A stretch of DNA of 64,000 nt from Chryseobacterium phosphatilyticum (lineage in GTDB: Bacteria > Bacteroidota > Bacteroidia > Flavobacteriales > Weeksellaceae). Shown one piece after another: positions 53,358-63,755 of this stretch. The notes below the pieces were generated by a model that was given only the letters and a program-made list of their open reading frames with translations, had not been told where the DNA came from and made no database searches. Position 1 is the stretch's first letter. Each line of letters begins with the position of its first letter. The position numbers were made by a program, and so were the translations under genes. The DNA lies in contig NZ_PPED02000001.1 of assembly GCF_002899825.2 (NCBI RefSeq), forward strand, positions 372,001 through 436,000, written 5' to 3'.

Positions 53358-55277
53358 TTAAATGGCCGCTTCCTTTTTAAAGTAAGCAACGAAATCTTCC
53401 ATTTTCATGACTCCAAGATCTCCCTCTCCACGTCTTCTCACAGAAATCGTGCCTTCATTTTCTTCATTTTCTCCTACCACAAGCATGAATGGAATCTTAT
53501 TTAATTCAGCATCACGGATCTTTTTCCCTGTCTTCTCATTTCTGTCATCAATCTGACCGCTAATATCGTGATTTTCCAAAAATTGTGAAACTTTTTTTGA
53601 ATAATCTACATATTTTTCACTGATTGGTAGAATAATAAACTGATCAGGGCTTAACCATAAAGGAAAATCTCCCGCAGTATTCTCTAACAATATGGCAATG
53701 AAACGCTCCATTGAACCAAATGGTGCTCTGTGGATCATTACCGGTCTGTGTTTCTCATTATCATTTCCAATGTAATGAAGATCAAATCTTTCCGGTAAGT
53801 TGTAGTCTACCTGAATGGTTCCTAACTGCCATTTTCTACCTAATGCATCTTTTACCATAAAGTCTAGCTTAGGACCATAGAATGCCGCTTCACCGTATTC
53901 AATTACAGTTTTTAAGCCTTTCTTTTCTGCTGCATTAATGATCGCACTTTCAGCTTTCTCCCAGTTTTCATCAGAACCGATATACTTTTGCTTGTTTTCA
54001 GGATCTCTTAACGATACCTGAGTCACAAAGTCTTCAAACCCTAAAGATTTGAATACATAAAGCGTAAGGTCAATGACCTTTTCAAATTCTTCAGAAAGCT
54101 GGTCCGGAGTACAGAATAAGTGAGCATCATCCTGAGTAAATCCACGAACTCTTGTCAATCCGTGAAGCTCTCCGCTTTGCTCATATCTATACACAGTACC
54201 GAATTCTGCATATCTTTTTGGCAAATCTCTGTAGCTCCATTGTGAAGTTTTGTAAATTTCACAGTGGTGAGGACAGTTCATTGGCTTCAGCAAAAATTCT
54301 TCTCCTTCATTTGGCGTTTTGATAGGCTGGAAGCTGTCTTCTCCGTATTTATCCCAGTGACCAGAAGTTACATATAATTCTTTTGCCCCGATATGAGGAG
54401 ACATCACAAATTCGTAGCCGCCTTTTTTCTGTGCATCAGAAAGGAAATTTTCCAATTTTCTTCTTAAAGCAGTTCCTTTTGGTAACCATAATGGTAAACC
54501 GGCACCTACTTTTTCAGAGAATGCAAAAATTCCAAGTTCTTTACCTAATTTTCTGTGGTCTCTTCTTTTTGCTTCTTCTAATCTTTCAAGATATTCAGTA
54601 AGATCTTTCTGTTTAGGGAAAGAAATACCATATACTCTTGTCAGCTGAGGGTTCTTTTCATTTCCTCTCCAGTAAGCTCCCGCAGCATTTAAAATTTTAA
54701 CGGCTTTCACAATTCCTGTATTCGGAATGTGTCCACCACGACATAAATCTGTGAAATTATCGTGAGTTACAAAAGTGATTTCTCCATCATTCAGATTAGA
54801 GATCAATTCCACTTTATAAGGATTATCTGCATACGTTTTTAAAGCATCATCTTTAGAAACCGGATATAGAGAGAAGGTTGATCCTTTTTTAGCGTTTTCA
54901 AGAATCTTCTTTTCGATCTTTTCAAAATCTTTTTCAGATAAACTTTCATCTCCGAAATCTACATCATAATAGAATCCGCTTTCAATTGCCGGACCAATGG
55001 TCAACTTAGCATTAGGATAAAATTCAAGGATAGCCTGCGCCAAAAGGTGAGCAGAAGAGTGCCAGAAAGCCTTCTTTCCAAGATCATCATTCCAGGTCAA
55101 AAGCTGTACCGTAGAATCCGTGGTTATAGGGGTGGTCGTCTCTACTTGTGTACCGTTAACAATTGCGGAAATGGTATTTCTAGCCAATCCCTCGCTTATC
55201 GATTTTGCCACATCTAGAGGAGTAACTGCTCCTTCGAATTCTTTGACACTATTGTCTGGAAGTGTAATTTTTATCAT
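53358..55277 (-). CDS. thrS: Threonyl-tRNA synthetase
   Basis: A 639-residue class II synthetase, similar in length to E. coli ThrS (642). The N-terminal TGS domain (1-60; [15 protein letters not shown]) leads to the editing domain (about 60-225) with [21 protein letters not shown]. The catalytic domain has [32 protein letters not shown] and [14 protein letters not shown]; the anticodon-binding domain ends the protein. All motifs present. It precedes infC by 106 nt and has a promoter element at 55302-55309. No leader peptide with Thr codons seen. Confidence 0.98.
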   Translation of the reverse strand: MIKITLPDNSVKEFEGAVTPLDVAKSISEGLARNTISAIVNGTQVETTTPITTDSTVQLLTWNDDLGKKAFWHSSAHLLAQAILEFYPNAKLTIGPAIESGFYYDVDFGDESLSEKDFEKIEKKILENAKKGSTFSLYPVSKDDALKTYADNPYKVELISNLNDGEITFVTHDNFTDLCRGGHIPNTGIVKAVKILNAAGAYWRGNEKNPQLTRVYGISFPKQKDLTEYLERLEEAKRRDHRKLGKELGIFAFSEKVGAGLPLWLPKGTALRRKLENFLSDAQKKGGYEFVMSPHIGAKELYVTSGHWDKYGEDSFQPIKTPNEGEEFLLKPMNCPHHCEIYKTSQWSYRDLPKRYAEFGTVYRYEQSGELHGLTRVRGFTQDDAHLFCTPDQLSEEFEKVIDLTLYVFKSLGFEDFVTQVSLRDPENKQKYIGSDENWEKAESAIINAAEKKGLKTVIEYGEAAFYGPKLDFMVKDALGRKWQLGTIQVDYNLPERFDLHYIGNDNEKHRPVMIHRAPFGSMERFIAILLENTAGDFPLWLSPDQFIILPISEKYVDYSKKVSQFLENHDISGQIDDRNEKTGKKIRDAELNKIPFMLVVGENEENEGTISVRRRGEGDLGVMKMEDFVAYFKKEAAI

Positions 55278-55301
55278 TGTTTACTAAGAAATTTTAAGAT
55301 G

Positions 55302-55309
55302 CAAAAATA
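55302..55309 (-). promoter_or_regulatory. thrS promoter, -7 element (TATTTTTG on minus strand)
   Basis: Exact TAnnTTTG match 24 nt upstream of thrS. Confidence 0.6.
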
Positions 55310-55617
55310 CGCATTTTTTAGTTAATATACTATATTAACATGTATTTAGAATGAGAATTAATATCCTGAAAAGTATTTTTGATAAGTTGCAGGACTCATA
55401 ATAGATATTTTAAATAGTACAGAATCATCAAAAGTATGATTGGGGGCCATTAATAGTAGTATTTTAAAGGTCCAAAAAAAGCGTAAAATAAGGGATTCTA
55501 TGATTCATATTTTCAGAGGGATAAGTTGTTGTAAAATTTCTTTTTTTTCTGAAATATCTCCGAAGAAATAAAGACAACTATTATATTTGAAAGGAAAATC
55601 TAAATTACAATTGATAT
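55310..55617. other. Intergenic region of about 310 bp
   Basis: AT-rich region between the divergent thrS and dipeptidase genes. No credible gene or terminator seen. It contains the dipeptidase promoter element at 55582-55589. Confidence 0.6.
55582..55589 (+). promoter_or_regulatory. -7 promoter element (TATATTTG)
   Basis: Exact TAnnTTTG match, 28 nt ahead of the dipeptidase start. Confidence 0.6.
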
Positions 55618-56592
55618 ATGAGTACAATAAACGTTGATTTGCATTGTGATCTGTTATATTATTTATTGGGAGCTAATGCTTCCATTGATGACAAGGAAAT
55701 AGGGTGTTCTTTACCTTATTTAAATGAGGGGAATGTCAAACTTCAGATAATGGCGATCTATTCCGGAACCGGTAAGGACAGTACGATGTATGGACTGCAG
55801 CAAAGTCTGTTGTTTTCAAAACTGATAAAAAATGAAAACTTTTTCCTGTTTAATGAGGAAAATTATAAAGCCCCGGAAAATAAAAACCGGGTAGGAGTGA
55901 TGGCTTCTATAGAAAATGCATCGTCCTTTTGTGATGAAAATGAGAGCCTGGATTCCGGATTTAAAAAACTGGAAACCATTATTGAAAATACACAAAGAGT
56001 TTTATACATAGGCATTACCCACCATCTGGAAAACCGTTTCGGAGGAGGAAACAACGCTGAAGCAGGACTAAAAGATGACGGAAAAGTTTTAATAGATTAT
56101 ATTGCTGACAAAAAAATTGCCATTGATCTGGCTCATACAAGTGATCAGCTGGCCCATGATATTTTCAATTATGTTGATCAGAAAGGATATTCCATTCCCA
56201 TTCTGGCAAGTCACTCCAATTACAGAACAATCTATAAAAATAATAGAAACCTTCCTGACGAATTGGCCAAAGAAGTGATCAGAAGAAAAGGCCTGATTGG
56301 TCTCAATTTTATTAAAGATTATATTGACCTTGACCATCCGGAAAGATTATATGACCATATCCAGTATGCGCTGGACCTTGGAGGCAAGGACAGTATTTCC
56401 TACGGAGCAGACTATTTTTACTGGAAAGACCATCCGGATACTTCCCGTCATCCATTCTTTTTTCCTGACCATGCTGATGCCTCAGCATATCCTGCAATTA
56501 ATAATGAAATTGAAGAAAGATTTTCAGCAGAACTGGTAGAAAAGATAAGCCATAAAAATGCTTTAAGTTTTATAGAAAGAATCTGGAAATAA
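55618..56592 (+). CDS. Peptidase M19 (membrane dipeptidase family)
   Basis: A 324-residue zinc dipeptidase. The dizinc site is visible: NVDLHCD (HxD, residues 7-11), a bridging Glu in SIENA, His pairs in ITHHLENRFGGG and IDLAHTSD, ASHSNYR, and a final Asp in GADYFYW. Renal dipeptidase-like M19 enzymes cut dipeptides, including D-amino acid containing ones. No signal peptide, so it works in the cytoplasm, probably recycling peptides. Single gene with its own promoter. Confidence 0.92.
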   Translation: MSTINVDLHCDLLYYLLGANASIDDKEIGCSLPYLNEGNVKLQIMAIYSGTGKDSTMYGLQQSLLFSKLIKNENFFLFNEENYKAPENKNRVGVMASIENASSFCDENESLDSGFKKLETIIENTQRVLYIGITHHLENRFGGGNNAEAGLKDDGKVLIDYIADKKIAIDLAHTSDQLAHDIFNYVDQKGYSIPILASHSNYRTIYKNNRNLPDELAKEVIRRKGLIGLNFIKDYIDLDHPERLYDHIQYALDLGGKDSISYGADYFYWKDHPDTSRHPFFFPDHADASAYPAINNEIEERFSAELVEKISHKNALSFIERIWK

Positions 56593-56639
56593 ACTGATTG
56601 AGTAGGTGATGAAATCAGCTTGATTGCATTGTTCAGATT

Positions 56640-56706
56640 CCTGCGGAATGATAATATGAAAGGGTATCACTTTATTTTGTAAACTAATATTCTGTCATTC
56701 CGCAGG
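56640..56706. repeat. 12-bp inverted repeat, possible REP-like element
   Basis: CCTGCGGAATGA (56640-56651) and TCATTCCGCAGG (56695-56706) are perfect inverted copies separated by 43 nt, between the convergent dipeptidase and the 514-aa gene. The long loop and GC-rich arms in an AT-rich setting look like a dispersed repeat rather than an ordinary terminator. Confidence 0.5.
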
Positions 56707-56741
56707 CATCCGGACTCTTACAATCAGGTTCAGAGAATCCA

Positions 56742-58286
56742 TTAATTTTTCCTTTTATACTTTACTTTTTGCTTGATAATTTCAATCACATCTACATTTT
56801 GAACCTTAGATTGTATCCAGCCGTGAATATCAATGTAGAACAATGATCTTCTGTAATATTCATTATGAGAAAACTCTTCCAGTTTCTGATCAAAAACTTC
56901 AAATGCTTTTTGTTGTTGGCCCAATACTTCGTTATTCAGGTTTTTAAAAAATTGAATGCTCTCAAAATGGAAGTCTTCCGGTTTTTTCATTTTTTTGGCA
57001 AACTTCAGGGTAGAAGCCACAAATTCATCATAATCTTCATCATTTCCAGACTCATATTTAGCCATTAAGATCAGAATTCTGGTATGAAAGAGAAGGTCTT
57101 CCTGTACATTTCCTTTGGACTCAATAACTCTCATGCAATATTGAATTGTCTTTTTATACATCTTACTGCCAAAAAACATTGCAGCCATCTTAAGATATAG
57201 AATCATAAAATGGTGTTCATCAATTCTTTCGCGAAGTTTGTCCATCTTAAGTTCTATTTCCGGAATAAGCTTGGTTCCCGTGAAAAATTCTCCTTTTACA
57301 AAGTGAATATTCATCAATGTATTGGAGTAGGTAAGAAAGATCAGTGACTGAAGATTTTCATTCTGAGCAAAACTTTCTGAATGCACAGTTTTACTAAAAT
57401 TTTCAAAATGCTCTTCCAGAATATCAATATTTCCGTATAAGAATAAAATTTTCAACAGATAAGTGTTTCCTTTAATGTACCAAACCGGGTGACTGAAGAT
57501 CATTTCCGGCTTTTTGTGAAACAAATCAACCCATTGATAGGCGTACTTCAACGTATATTTATAATCCTGAAGAAGCTGGTTTTTCCATACATGGGCTTTG
57601 AAATACCAAAGTTTTTCTGTAAAATTTAATTTATCAAACCTGATTTTTTTTATTTCTTCATTGAAAATATCCAGAACTTCCTGTCTGTCAGCATCATTTT
57701 TCACATAGCCATGGGTTAACATTTCGCTGTATAATTTCAAAGAAAGATTGGAAAGTTTCGTGGTATATCGGTTTTGTCTGCTGAGTTCCTGAGACTGCCT
57801 GATCAATTCATCAGCACGACCTTCAATACTTCTTGTAATGAATTGGGATTCAATAACTTTTTCAAGGTCAATGATTTCAGAAGCAATACTTTTTTCATCA
57901 AGCTCTAGTGCCTCTTTTTTAGTTTTATCCAATATTTTCAGAGCTTGCTTATATAACCCTTTTTGATACAGAATATTAGCGAAATCAAGTTGCTCTCTAA
58001 GCTGAATTCTATAGTTCTGATGACTGGGGTTCATGCGTAGGCTCACCAGAATTTGTTTATAAAGATGGGCTTTAAGGTTGGAAAGCTGCTGTTTCGTTGA
58101 AATTTTTTTCTCGATAATAATGCTTTCGTCGTATTCTTTCATTTTATCCATTTCGGAAAATAACAAAAGAAATTTGGCATCTACATTAATCCCGAGACGG
58201 TTTACATATAACTTAAACTGACGTTTTTCTGAGGTGGTCAATGACTTTACCAGTACAAACAAAAAATCTTTCTGCAATTCTGCCAT
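56742..58286 (-). CDS. Helical repeat protein, unknown function (514 aa)
   Basis: A 514-residue soluble protein, almost entirely helical, of TPR-like (superhelical) type: repeated amphipathic helices such as LYQKGLYKQALKILDKTKKE and YKKTIQYCMRVIESKGNVQE. No signal peptide, membrane segment or catalytic motif. It opens MAELQKDFLFVLVKSLTTSE. Similar long helical proteins are common in Flavobacteria and unassigned. Single gene reading away from leuA; the two start codons are 148 nt apart. Function unknown, possibly scaffolding. Confidence 0.8.
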   Translation of the reverse strand: MAELQKDFLFVLVKSLTTSEKRQFKLYVNRLGINVDAKFLLLFSEMDKMKEYDESIIIEKKISTKQQLSNLKAHLYKQILVSLRMNPSHQNYRIQLREQLDFANILYQKGLYKQALKILDKTKKEALELDEKSIASEIIDLEKVIESQFITRSIEGRADELIRQSQELSRQNRYTTKLSNLSLKLYSEMLTHGYVKNDADRQEVLDIFNEEIKKIRFDKLNFTEKLWYFKAHVWKNQLLQDYKYTLKYAYQWVDLFHKKPEMIFSHPVWYIKGNTYLLKILFLYGNIDILEEHFENFSKTVHSESFAQNENLQSLIFLTYSNTLMNIHFVKGEFFTGTKLIPEIELKMDKLRERIDEHHFMILYLKMAAMFFGSKMYKKTIQYCMRVIESKGNVQEDLLFHTRILILMAKYESGNDEDYDEFVASTLKFAKKMKKPEDFHFESIQFFKNLNNEVLGQQQKAFEVFDQKLEEFSHNEYYRRSLFYIDIHGWIQSKVQNVDVIEIIKQKVKYKRKN

Positions 58287-58398
58287 TGTAAATTTTTAGA
58301 ATTTAAATATTTAATTATCAATGATATATATCAATTTTTGAAACAGTTGAATATTGTAATTTTCTGAAAAGATGAAAATCGAAAAATATTACAAGCTG

Positions 58399-58406
58399 TA
58401 GTTTTG
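58399..58406 (+). promoter_or_regulatory. leu operon promoter, -7 element (TAGTTTTG)
   Basis: Exact TAnnTTTG match, 28 nt before leuA. No leader peptide with Leu codons and no attenuator terminator seen, unlike the his operon. Confidence 0.5.
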
Positions 58407-58434
58407 GATCAAAATTAAGTAAAAAACTTCATTT

Positions 58435-59598
58435 ATGAATTCCGAAAAAATTGAAATTTTTGATACCACGTTGAGGGATGGGGAACAGGTTCCGGGATGC
58501 AAACTGAATACGGAACAGAAGCTGATTATTGCTGAAAGGCTTGATGAACTAGGGATTGATATCATTGAAGCAGGATTTCCAATTTCCAGTCCCGGTGATT
58601 TTGAATCTGTTTCCGAAATTTCAAAACTCGTAAGAAATGCTAAAGTGTGTGGACTGACAAGAGCCAACAAAAAAGATATTGATGCAGCAGCAGAAGCTTT
58701 AAAATTTGCAAGGAAACCAAGGATACATACGGGAATTGGAACTTCCGATTCTCACATCAAATATAAATTCAATTCTACAAGAGAAGATATTTTAGAGCGG
58801 GCTGCTGAAGCAGTGCGATATGCTAAAAGCTATGTAGAAGATGTAGAATTTTATGCGGAAGACGCGGGAAGAACAGATAATGAATATCTGGCTCAGGTAT
58901 GTGAAGCAGTGATTAAAGCCGGAGCTACGGTATTGAATATTCCTGATACTACGGGGTATTGTCTTCCGGAAGAATATGGCCAAAAGATAAAATATCTTAG
59001 AGAAAACGTAAAAGGTATTGAAAAAGCAGTGCTGTCATGCCATTGTCACAATGACCTAGGATTGGCAACCGCGAATTCTATTGCCGGAGTGATCAACGGG
59101 GCACGCCAGATTGAATGTACTATCAACGGGCTTGGCGAGAGAGCCGGAAATACAGCTTTGGAAGAGGTAGTCATGATTCTGAAACAACATAAAGATTTAA
59201 ATCTTCATACCAATGTTAACTCCAGGATGTTGAATGAGATGAGTCAAATGGTTTCTGATTTAATGGGAATGTCTGTGCAACCTAATAAAGCTATTGTAGG
59301 AGCCAATGCTTTTGCTCATAGCTCAGGAATTCATCAGGACGGGGTAATTAAAAACAGGGAAACTTACGAAATTATTGACCCTGCAGAAGTAGGTGTTAAT
59401 GAATCGTCTATTATTCTGACAGCACGAAGCGGACGTTCTGCATTAGCATACAGATTTAAGCATATTGGCTATGAAGTAACTAAAAATGAACTTGATTACT
59501 TATATCAGGAATTTTTAAAAGTTGCTGATATGAAAAAAGAAATTTGTAATGATGATCTAAGCCTGATGATGACAGCTTTTAACAGAAAGATAGGATAA
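58435..59598 (+). CDS. leuA: 2-Isopropylmalate synthase, short form
   Basis: A 387-residue enzyme that joins acetyl-CoA and 2-oxoisovalerate, the first step to leucine. Catalytic barrel motifs are present: [17 protein letters not shown] near the N-terminus, metal-binding [13 protein letters not shown], and SSGIHQDG. It ends shortly after the linker, so the C-terminal allosteric domain (LeuA_dimer, about 110-120 residues) of the long form of about 500 residues is absent. The leu neighbours favour LeuA over homocitrate or citramalate synthase, though short forms of these look alike. First of four genes, 29 nt ahead of leuC. Confidence 0.9.
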   Translation: MNSEKIEIFDTTLRDGEQVPGCKLNTEQKLIIAERLDELGIDIIEAGFPISSPGDFESVSEISKLVRNAKVCGLTRANKKDIDAAAEALKFARKPRIHTGIGTSDSHIKYKFNSTREDILERAAEAVRYAKSYVEDVEFYAEDAGRTDNEYLAQVCEAVIKAGATVLNIPDTTGYCLPEEYGQKIKYLRENVKGIEKAVLSCHCHNDLGLATANSIAGVINGARQIECTINGLGERAGNTALEEVVMILKQHKDLNLHTNVNSRMLNEMSQMVSDLMGMSVQPNKAIVGANAFAHSSGIHQDGVIKNRETYEIIDPAEVGVNESSIILTARSGRSALAYRFKHIGYEVTKNELDYLYQEFLKVADMKKEICNDDLSLMMTAFNRKIG

Positions 59599-59627
59599 GG
59601 TTTTATGTAAATCAAGATAAAAGTAAA

Positions 59628-61016
59628 ATGAACAAAGATAGAAAGACACTTTTTGATAAAGTTTGGGATGCTCACGTAGTGGATGCAGTTCCAGACGGAC
59701 CACAAATCATATATATAGATAAACACCTGATTCATGAGGTGACCAGTCCTCAGGCATTTGCAGAACTGGAATCAAGAAACCTCGAAATATTCAGACCGGA
59801 GCAAATTGTAGCAACAGCTGATCATAATGTTCCTACTTTAAACCAGGAACAACCAATCCGTGATGAACTATCAAGAAATCAGGTTCAGCAACTCACAGAG
59901 AACTGTACAAAAAATCATATAGAGTTATTCGGTTTAGGACATCAATACCAGGGCATTGTCCATATTATTGCTCCTGAACTTGGGATTACTCAACCCGGAA
60001 TGAGCATAGTGTGTGGAGATAGTCATACCTCTACACACGGCGCTTTCGGAAGTATTGCTTTTGGAATCGGAACAAGCCAGGTAGCACAGGTTTTTGCCAG
60101 CCAGTGTTTGTTACTTAATAAGCCAAAGTCAATGAGAATTACTGTAAATGGTAAATTAAATGACAATGTCCAGCCCAAGGATGTCATTCTTTATATCATC
60201 TCAAAAATAGGAACAGATGGCGGCACAGGCTATTTCTGTGAATATGCCGGAAATGTATTTGAGGAAATGTCTATGGAAGGAAGGATGACTGTTTGTAATA
60301 TGAGTATAGAAATGGGGGCAAGGGGAGGAATGATTGCTCCTGATGCAACTACTTTTGAATATGTAAAGGGAAGGGAATATGCTCCAAAAGGAGAAGAATG
60401 GATAGAAAAAGTAGCCTACTGGGAAACTTTAAAAACAGATGAAGGGGCAAGTTTTGATAAAGAACTGAGTTTTGATGCATCAGATATTTATCCGATGATC
60501 ACGTACGGTACCAACCCGGGAATGGGAATTTCTATTCGTGAGACGATCCCGGTTCCACAAAATGAATCAGAAGAAAAGGCCTTGCAATATATGGGATTGG
60601 TAGCGGGACAATCTCCATCCAGTATTAAAGTTAATTACGTATTTATAGGAAGCTGTACCAACGCAAGAATAGAAGACTTCCGTTCTGCAGCTCAATATAT
60701 TAAAGGAAAAAGTAAGTCAGAAGCAGTAAAAGCGCTTATCGTTCCGGGATCTCAGCAAGTTGTGAAACAGATCCATGAAGAAGGTTTAGATAAAATATTC
60801 AACGACGCAGGATTCCAGATTCGTCAGCCGGGATGTTCAGCATGTCTGGCAATGAATGATGATAAGATTCCTGATGGAGAATATTGTGTTTCCACTTCAA
60901 ACAGGAATTTTGAAGGCCGTCAGGGGCAGGGAGCCAGAACGATACTTGCAAGCCCGCTTACTGCAGCTAAAGCAGCAATTGAAGGTAGAATTTCAGCTTT
61001 TGAAAGCTTAAACTAA
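59628..61016 (+). CDS. leuC: 3-Isopropylmalate dehydratase, large subunit
   Basis: A 462-residue aconitase-family subunit carrying a [4Fe-4S] cluster. Cluster cysteines are in [12 protein letters not shown] and [10 protein letters not shown]. Substrate motifs include [24 protein letters not shown] [16 protein letters not shown] and [20 protein letters not shown]. Complete length (E. coli 466). It forms the isomerase with LeuD, encoded 13 nt downstream. Confidence 0.97.
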   Translation: MNKDRKTLFDKVWDAHVVDAVPDGPQIIYIDKHLIHEVTSPQAFAELESRNLEIFRPEQIVATADHNVPTLNQEQPIRDELSRNQVQQLTENCTKNHIELFGLGHQYQGIVHIIAPELGITQPGMSIVCGDSHTSTHGAFGSIAFGIGTSQVAQVFASQCLLLNKPKSMRITVNGKLNDNVQPKDVILYIISKIGTDGGTGYFCEYAGNVFEEMSMEGRMTVCNMSIEMGARGGMIAPDATTFEYVKGREYAPKGEEWIEKVAYWETLKTDEGASFDKELSFDASDIYPMITYGTNPGMGISIRETIPVPQNESEEKALQYMGLVAGQSPSSIKVNYVFIGSCTNARIEDFRSAAQYIKGKSKSEAVKALIVPGSQQVVKQIHEEGLDKIFNDAGFQIRQPGCSACLAMNDDKIPDGEYCVSTSNRNFEGRQGQGARTILASPLTAAKAAIEGRISAFESLN

Positions 61017-61029
61017 ACAGAAGAAGTAC

Positions 61030-61638
61030 ATGCAAAAATTAGTTATTATAAAATCCACGGCAGTTCCGTTGCCGGCTGAAAATATAGATACAGATCAGAT
61101 TATTCCGGCAAGGTTTCTCAAAAGTATAGACAGAAAAGGCTTTGGCGAAAATCTGTTCAGAGATTGGAGGTTTAATATTCATACAGGAGAACCTAATCCT
61201 GATTTCATTCTTAATAATCCAAAATTTAACGGTGAAATTTTAGTAGCAGGAAATAATTTTGGATGTGGAAGCAGCAGGGAACATGCAGCATGGGCACTAA
61301 CGGATTACGGATTTAAAGTTATTATTTCCAGTTATTTTGCTGATATTTTCAAAGGAAATGCTCTGAATAATGGCCTTCTTCCGGTAAAAGTTTCTGAAGA
61401 ATTTTTAAAAGAAATTTTAGAAGGAATTCATGAAAATCCAAACAATCAGATTGCAATTGATGTAGAATTACAATCTATCAGTTTTAAAGATACCACGGAA
61501 ACTTTTGAATTGGATTCCTATAAAAAAATATGCCTTTTAAATGGCTATGATGACATTGATTTTTTAATCAGTAAAAAACAGGCCATCACAGAATTTGAAT
61601 TAAAAACACAAAAAAGAAATGAGCGACAAGTATTTTAA
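61030..61638 (+). CDS. leuD: 3-Isopropylmalate dehydratase, small subunit
   Basis: A 202-residue swivelling-domain subunit with [15 protein letters not shown] and the substrate-binding [20 protein letters not shown], then [17 protein letters not shown]. Length as usual. Partner of LeuC. Its end overlaps leuB by 20 nt, the longest overlap of the window, which implies translational coupling. Confidence 0.97.
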   Translation: MQKLVIIKSTAVPLPAENIDTDQIIPARFLKSIDRKGFGENLFRDWRFNIHTGEPNPDFILNNPKFNGEILVAGNNFGCGSSREHAAWALTDYGFKVIISSYFADIFKGNALNNGLLPVKVSEEFLKEILEGIHENPNNQIAIDVELQSISFKDTTETFELDSYKKICLLNGYDDIDFLISKKQAITEFELKTQKRNERQVF

Positions 61639-62743
61639 AATTGCAGTACTTCCCGGAGATGGAATTGGCCCGGAAATTATCAATGAAAGTATCAAAATAT
61701 TAGATGTCATTGCTGAAGCTTTTGAGTACAAGTTTCAATTTGATTATGGTTTGATTGGAGCTGAAGCTATTTTTAAGACGGGAGATCCTCTTCCCGAAGA
61801 AACGTTGAAAATCTGCCGGGAATCTGATGCCGTTCTTTTCGGGGCGATAGGAGATCCTTCTTTTGATAACAATCCAGAAGCTAAGGTGAGACCCGAACAA
61901 GGTTTGTTAAAACTTCGCAAGGAATTGGGGTTGTTTGCCAATCTTCGCCCTTTGAAAACATATTCTTCACTGATTGAAAAGAGTCCGCTTAAAAGAGAAA
62001 TTATTGAGGGGGCAGATATTCAGATATTCAGAGAGCTGGTAAGTGGAATTTATTTCGGAGAAAAATTTACTGATCCTGATGGAGGCTATGCTTATGATGT
62101 TTGTAAATATAGTCGTGAGGATATTATTCCGATTGCCCATATGGCATTTCAGGAGGCTCAGAAGAGAAATAAAAAACTGACACTTATTGACAAAGCCAAT
62201 GTATTGGATACTTCAAGGTTGTGGAGAAAAACCTGTCAGGAAATTGCACAGGATTACCCTGACGTGCAATTAGACTATATGTTTGTAGACAACGCGGCGA
62301 TGCAATTAATCCTTAATCCTAAACAGTTTGATGTTATTCTGACTGAAAATATGTTTGGCGATATCATTTCTGATGAGGCAAGTGTCATCGGAGGATCTAT
62401 CGGATTACTGCCTTCGGCCTCCGTAGGGGACAAAAATGCATTGTTTGAGCCTATTCACGGTTCATATCCACAAGCAAAAGGTAAAGGTATTGCCAATCCT
62501 ATTGCTTCCATTCTGAGTGTAGCAATGATGTTGGATCATCTTAACCTGAAACCTGCCGCAGATAAACTGAGACAGTCTGTGGAACATGCAATTGAAAATA
62601 AGTATGTTACCATAGATCTTAATACGAAGCAATACTATTCAACCAGTGAAGTAGGAAGTTTTATTGCAGATCATATCAGGTATTCGGAAAAATCTTATTA
62701 TAACTTTGAAAATGTAAAAATCGGAAAATCAACCATAGTATAG
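61619..62743 (+). CDS. leuB: 3-Isopropylmalate dehydrogenase
   Basis: A 374-residue NAD-dependent enzyme for oxidative decarboxylation in leucine synthesis. It opens [20 protein letters not shown], with [37 protein letters not shown] and [20 protein letters not shown] (metal-binding Asp residues). Length as usual. Last gene of the leuA-leuC-leuD-leuB operon, followed by a terminator at 62778-62812. Confidence 0.97.
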   Translation: MSDKYFKIAVLPGDGIGPEIINESIKILDVIAEAFEYKFQFDYGLIGAEAIFKTGDPLPEETLKICRESDAVLFGAIGDPSFDNNPEAKVRPEQGLLKLRKELGLFANLRPLKTYSSLIEKSPLKREIIEGADIQIFRELVSGIYFGEKFTDPDGGYAYDVCKYSREDIIPIAHMAFQEAQKRNKKLTLIDKANVLDTSRLWRKTCQEIAQDYPDVQLDYMFVDNAAMQLILNPKQFDVILTENMFGDIISDEASVIGGSIGLLPSASVGDKNALFEPIHGSYPQAKGKGIANPIASILSVAMMLDHLNLKPAADKLRQSVEHAIENKYVTIDLNTKQYYSTSEVGSFIADHIRYSEKSYYNFENVKIGKSTIV

Positions 62744-62777
62744 ATCAATTATAGTTCACTTAGATAGATAGTTAGAA

Positions 62778-62812
62778 GAAAAGTACTGCCTCCTATGAGA
62801 CGGTACTTTTCG
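62778..62812. terminator. leu operon terminator
   Basis: Imperfect stem AAAAGTACTGCCTC / GAGACGGTACTTTT with 4-nt loop and a T-rich tail, 35 nt after leuB; also near the end of the convergent gene. Confidence 0.75.
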
Positions 62813-62833
62813 ATTTTATTCCAGGGTAAAAGA

Positions 62834-63394
62834 TTAGTGAAATAAAACTTTGCTTATTTTTATCTGCTCTGGTGATCTAATTTCTGATCCTTTATTGATG
62901 AAAATATAAGGAATCCTGGTTTTCTTTTTAAAAGTTCTGATAATAAGAAGAAGAGCAAGATAATCTGAAAAAGGAAAATGTTCAACTTTTTCGTAAGCTA
63001 TTGTATTTTCTTTTAGTAAGATTTGAAAGTGCAGAGTTTCAGTCTTAAAGTCATAATCAGGGGTGATTTTCTTAATCTTAGTCCATCTAAAATGGGCTGT
63101 TCTCAATGTGAGACCTTTAGTATTGACGACTATATATGGCTCTGTGAATACTTTATAAATTTTGTATAAGGTAAAAAAGACGGCAAAAATTCCAATTTTT
63201 AAACTTGTTTCTTTATAGTTTGTGAAGAAAAATAATAGAAGAAAGATCATTATTGTAACTCCCAATATGATGACAGATCTCCTTTTAGATTCAAAATATT
63301 TTTTCGGAAGTGCTCCGTCAATAGTCCTGAATTTATAAAATCGATGTTGATGTAGGCTTTTTATTCTATCTGTCTTGTTTTTTATTTCCATCAT
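62834..63394 (-). CDS. Two-helix membrane protein with PH-like domain, unknown function
   Basis: A 186-residue protein. Two membrane helices near residues 42-58 and 68-85 (SVIILGVTIMIFLLLFFFTN and LKIGIFAVFFTLYKIYK), then a C-terminal beta-rich domain (about 95-186) with GLTLRTAHFRWTKIKKITPD-like strands, which resembles bacterial PH-like domains of the YcxB or bPH type. This is a fold guess. The start is MMEIK; either Met could be used. Function unknown. Confidence 0.65.
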   Translation of the reverse strand: MMEIKNKTDRIKSLHQHRFYKFRTIDGALPKKYFESKRRSVIILGVTIMIFLLLFFFTNYKETSLKIGIFAVFFTLYKIYKVFTEPYIVVNTKGLTLRTAHFRWTKIKKITPDYDFKTETLHFQILLKENTIAYEKVEHFPFSDYLALLLIIRTFKKKTRIPYIFINKGSEIRSPEQIKISKVLFH

Positions 63395-63449
63395 TAGTTT
63401 TTAAGTTCAGGGATGGCAATTGTAACGGATGAAAGAACTCCCATAAAAG

Positions 63450-63483
63450 AAAAGGTTCTGTTTAATATAAGACAGAACCTTTT
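63450..63483. terminator. Terminator
   Basis: Perfect stem AAAAGGTTCTGT (63450-63461) / ACAGAACCTTTT (63472-63483). It follows the stop of the gene at 63559 on the minus strand and precedes the 62834 gene. Confidence 0.8.
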
Positions 63484-63558
63484 CTCTTATAAGGTATAAG
63501 ATCGTGATTGCGAACCCAAGGTGAAGCAATCTTGATTAAATAAACCAGAAGGGTTTAT

Positions 63559-63744
63559 TTAATCTTTAGTATTATCCATTTTACCTGATTTATTTTTTGA
63601 CGCCTTTTGGACATCTTCTTTATCAATATCAGGTGGGTTGGTCTTCTTTGATGATGCAGGAATATTCTGGAAATCCTGAATCTGTTTTTTTGTTTCTGCA
63701 CTATTGGCAGCTTCTTTCTTTGGAGTATTTTCTTTTGAGTTCAT
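63559..63744 (-). CDS. Small hydrophilic protein (61 aa), unknown
   Basis: A 61-residue, highly charged protein of low complexity: MNSKENTPKKEAANSAETKK, then QIQDFQNIPASSKKTNPPDI. It has no hydrophobic core and is probably disordered. It follows the partial gene below by 11 nt on the minus strand, so the two may share a transcript. Function unknown. Confidence 0.6.
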   Translation of the reverse strand: MNSKENTPKKEAANSAETKKQIQDFQNIPASSKKTNPPDIDKEDVQKASKNKSGKMDNTKD

Positions 63745-63755
63745 AGCCTGAATTT

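Noticed and set aside
58287..58434. Leucine leader peptide ahead of leuA
   Set aside because: The only short ORF (MKIEKYYKL) has no Leu run, and no terminator-like hairpin precedes leuA.
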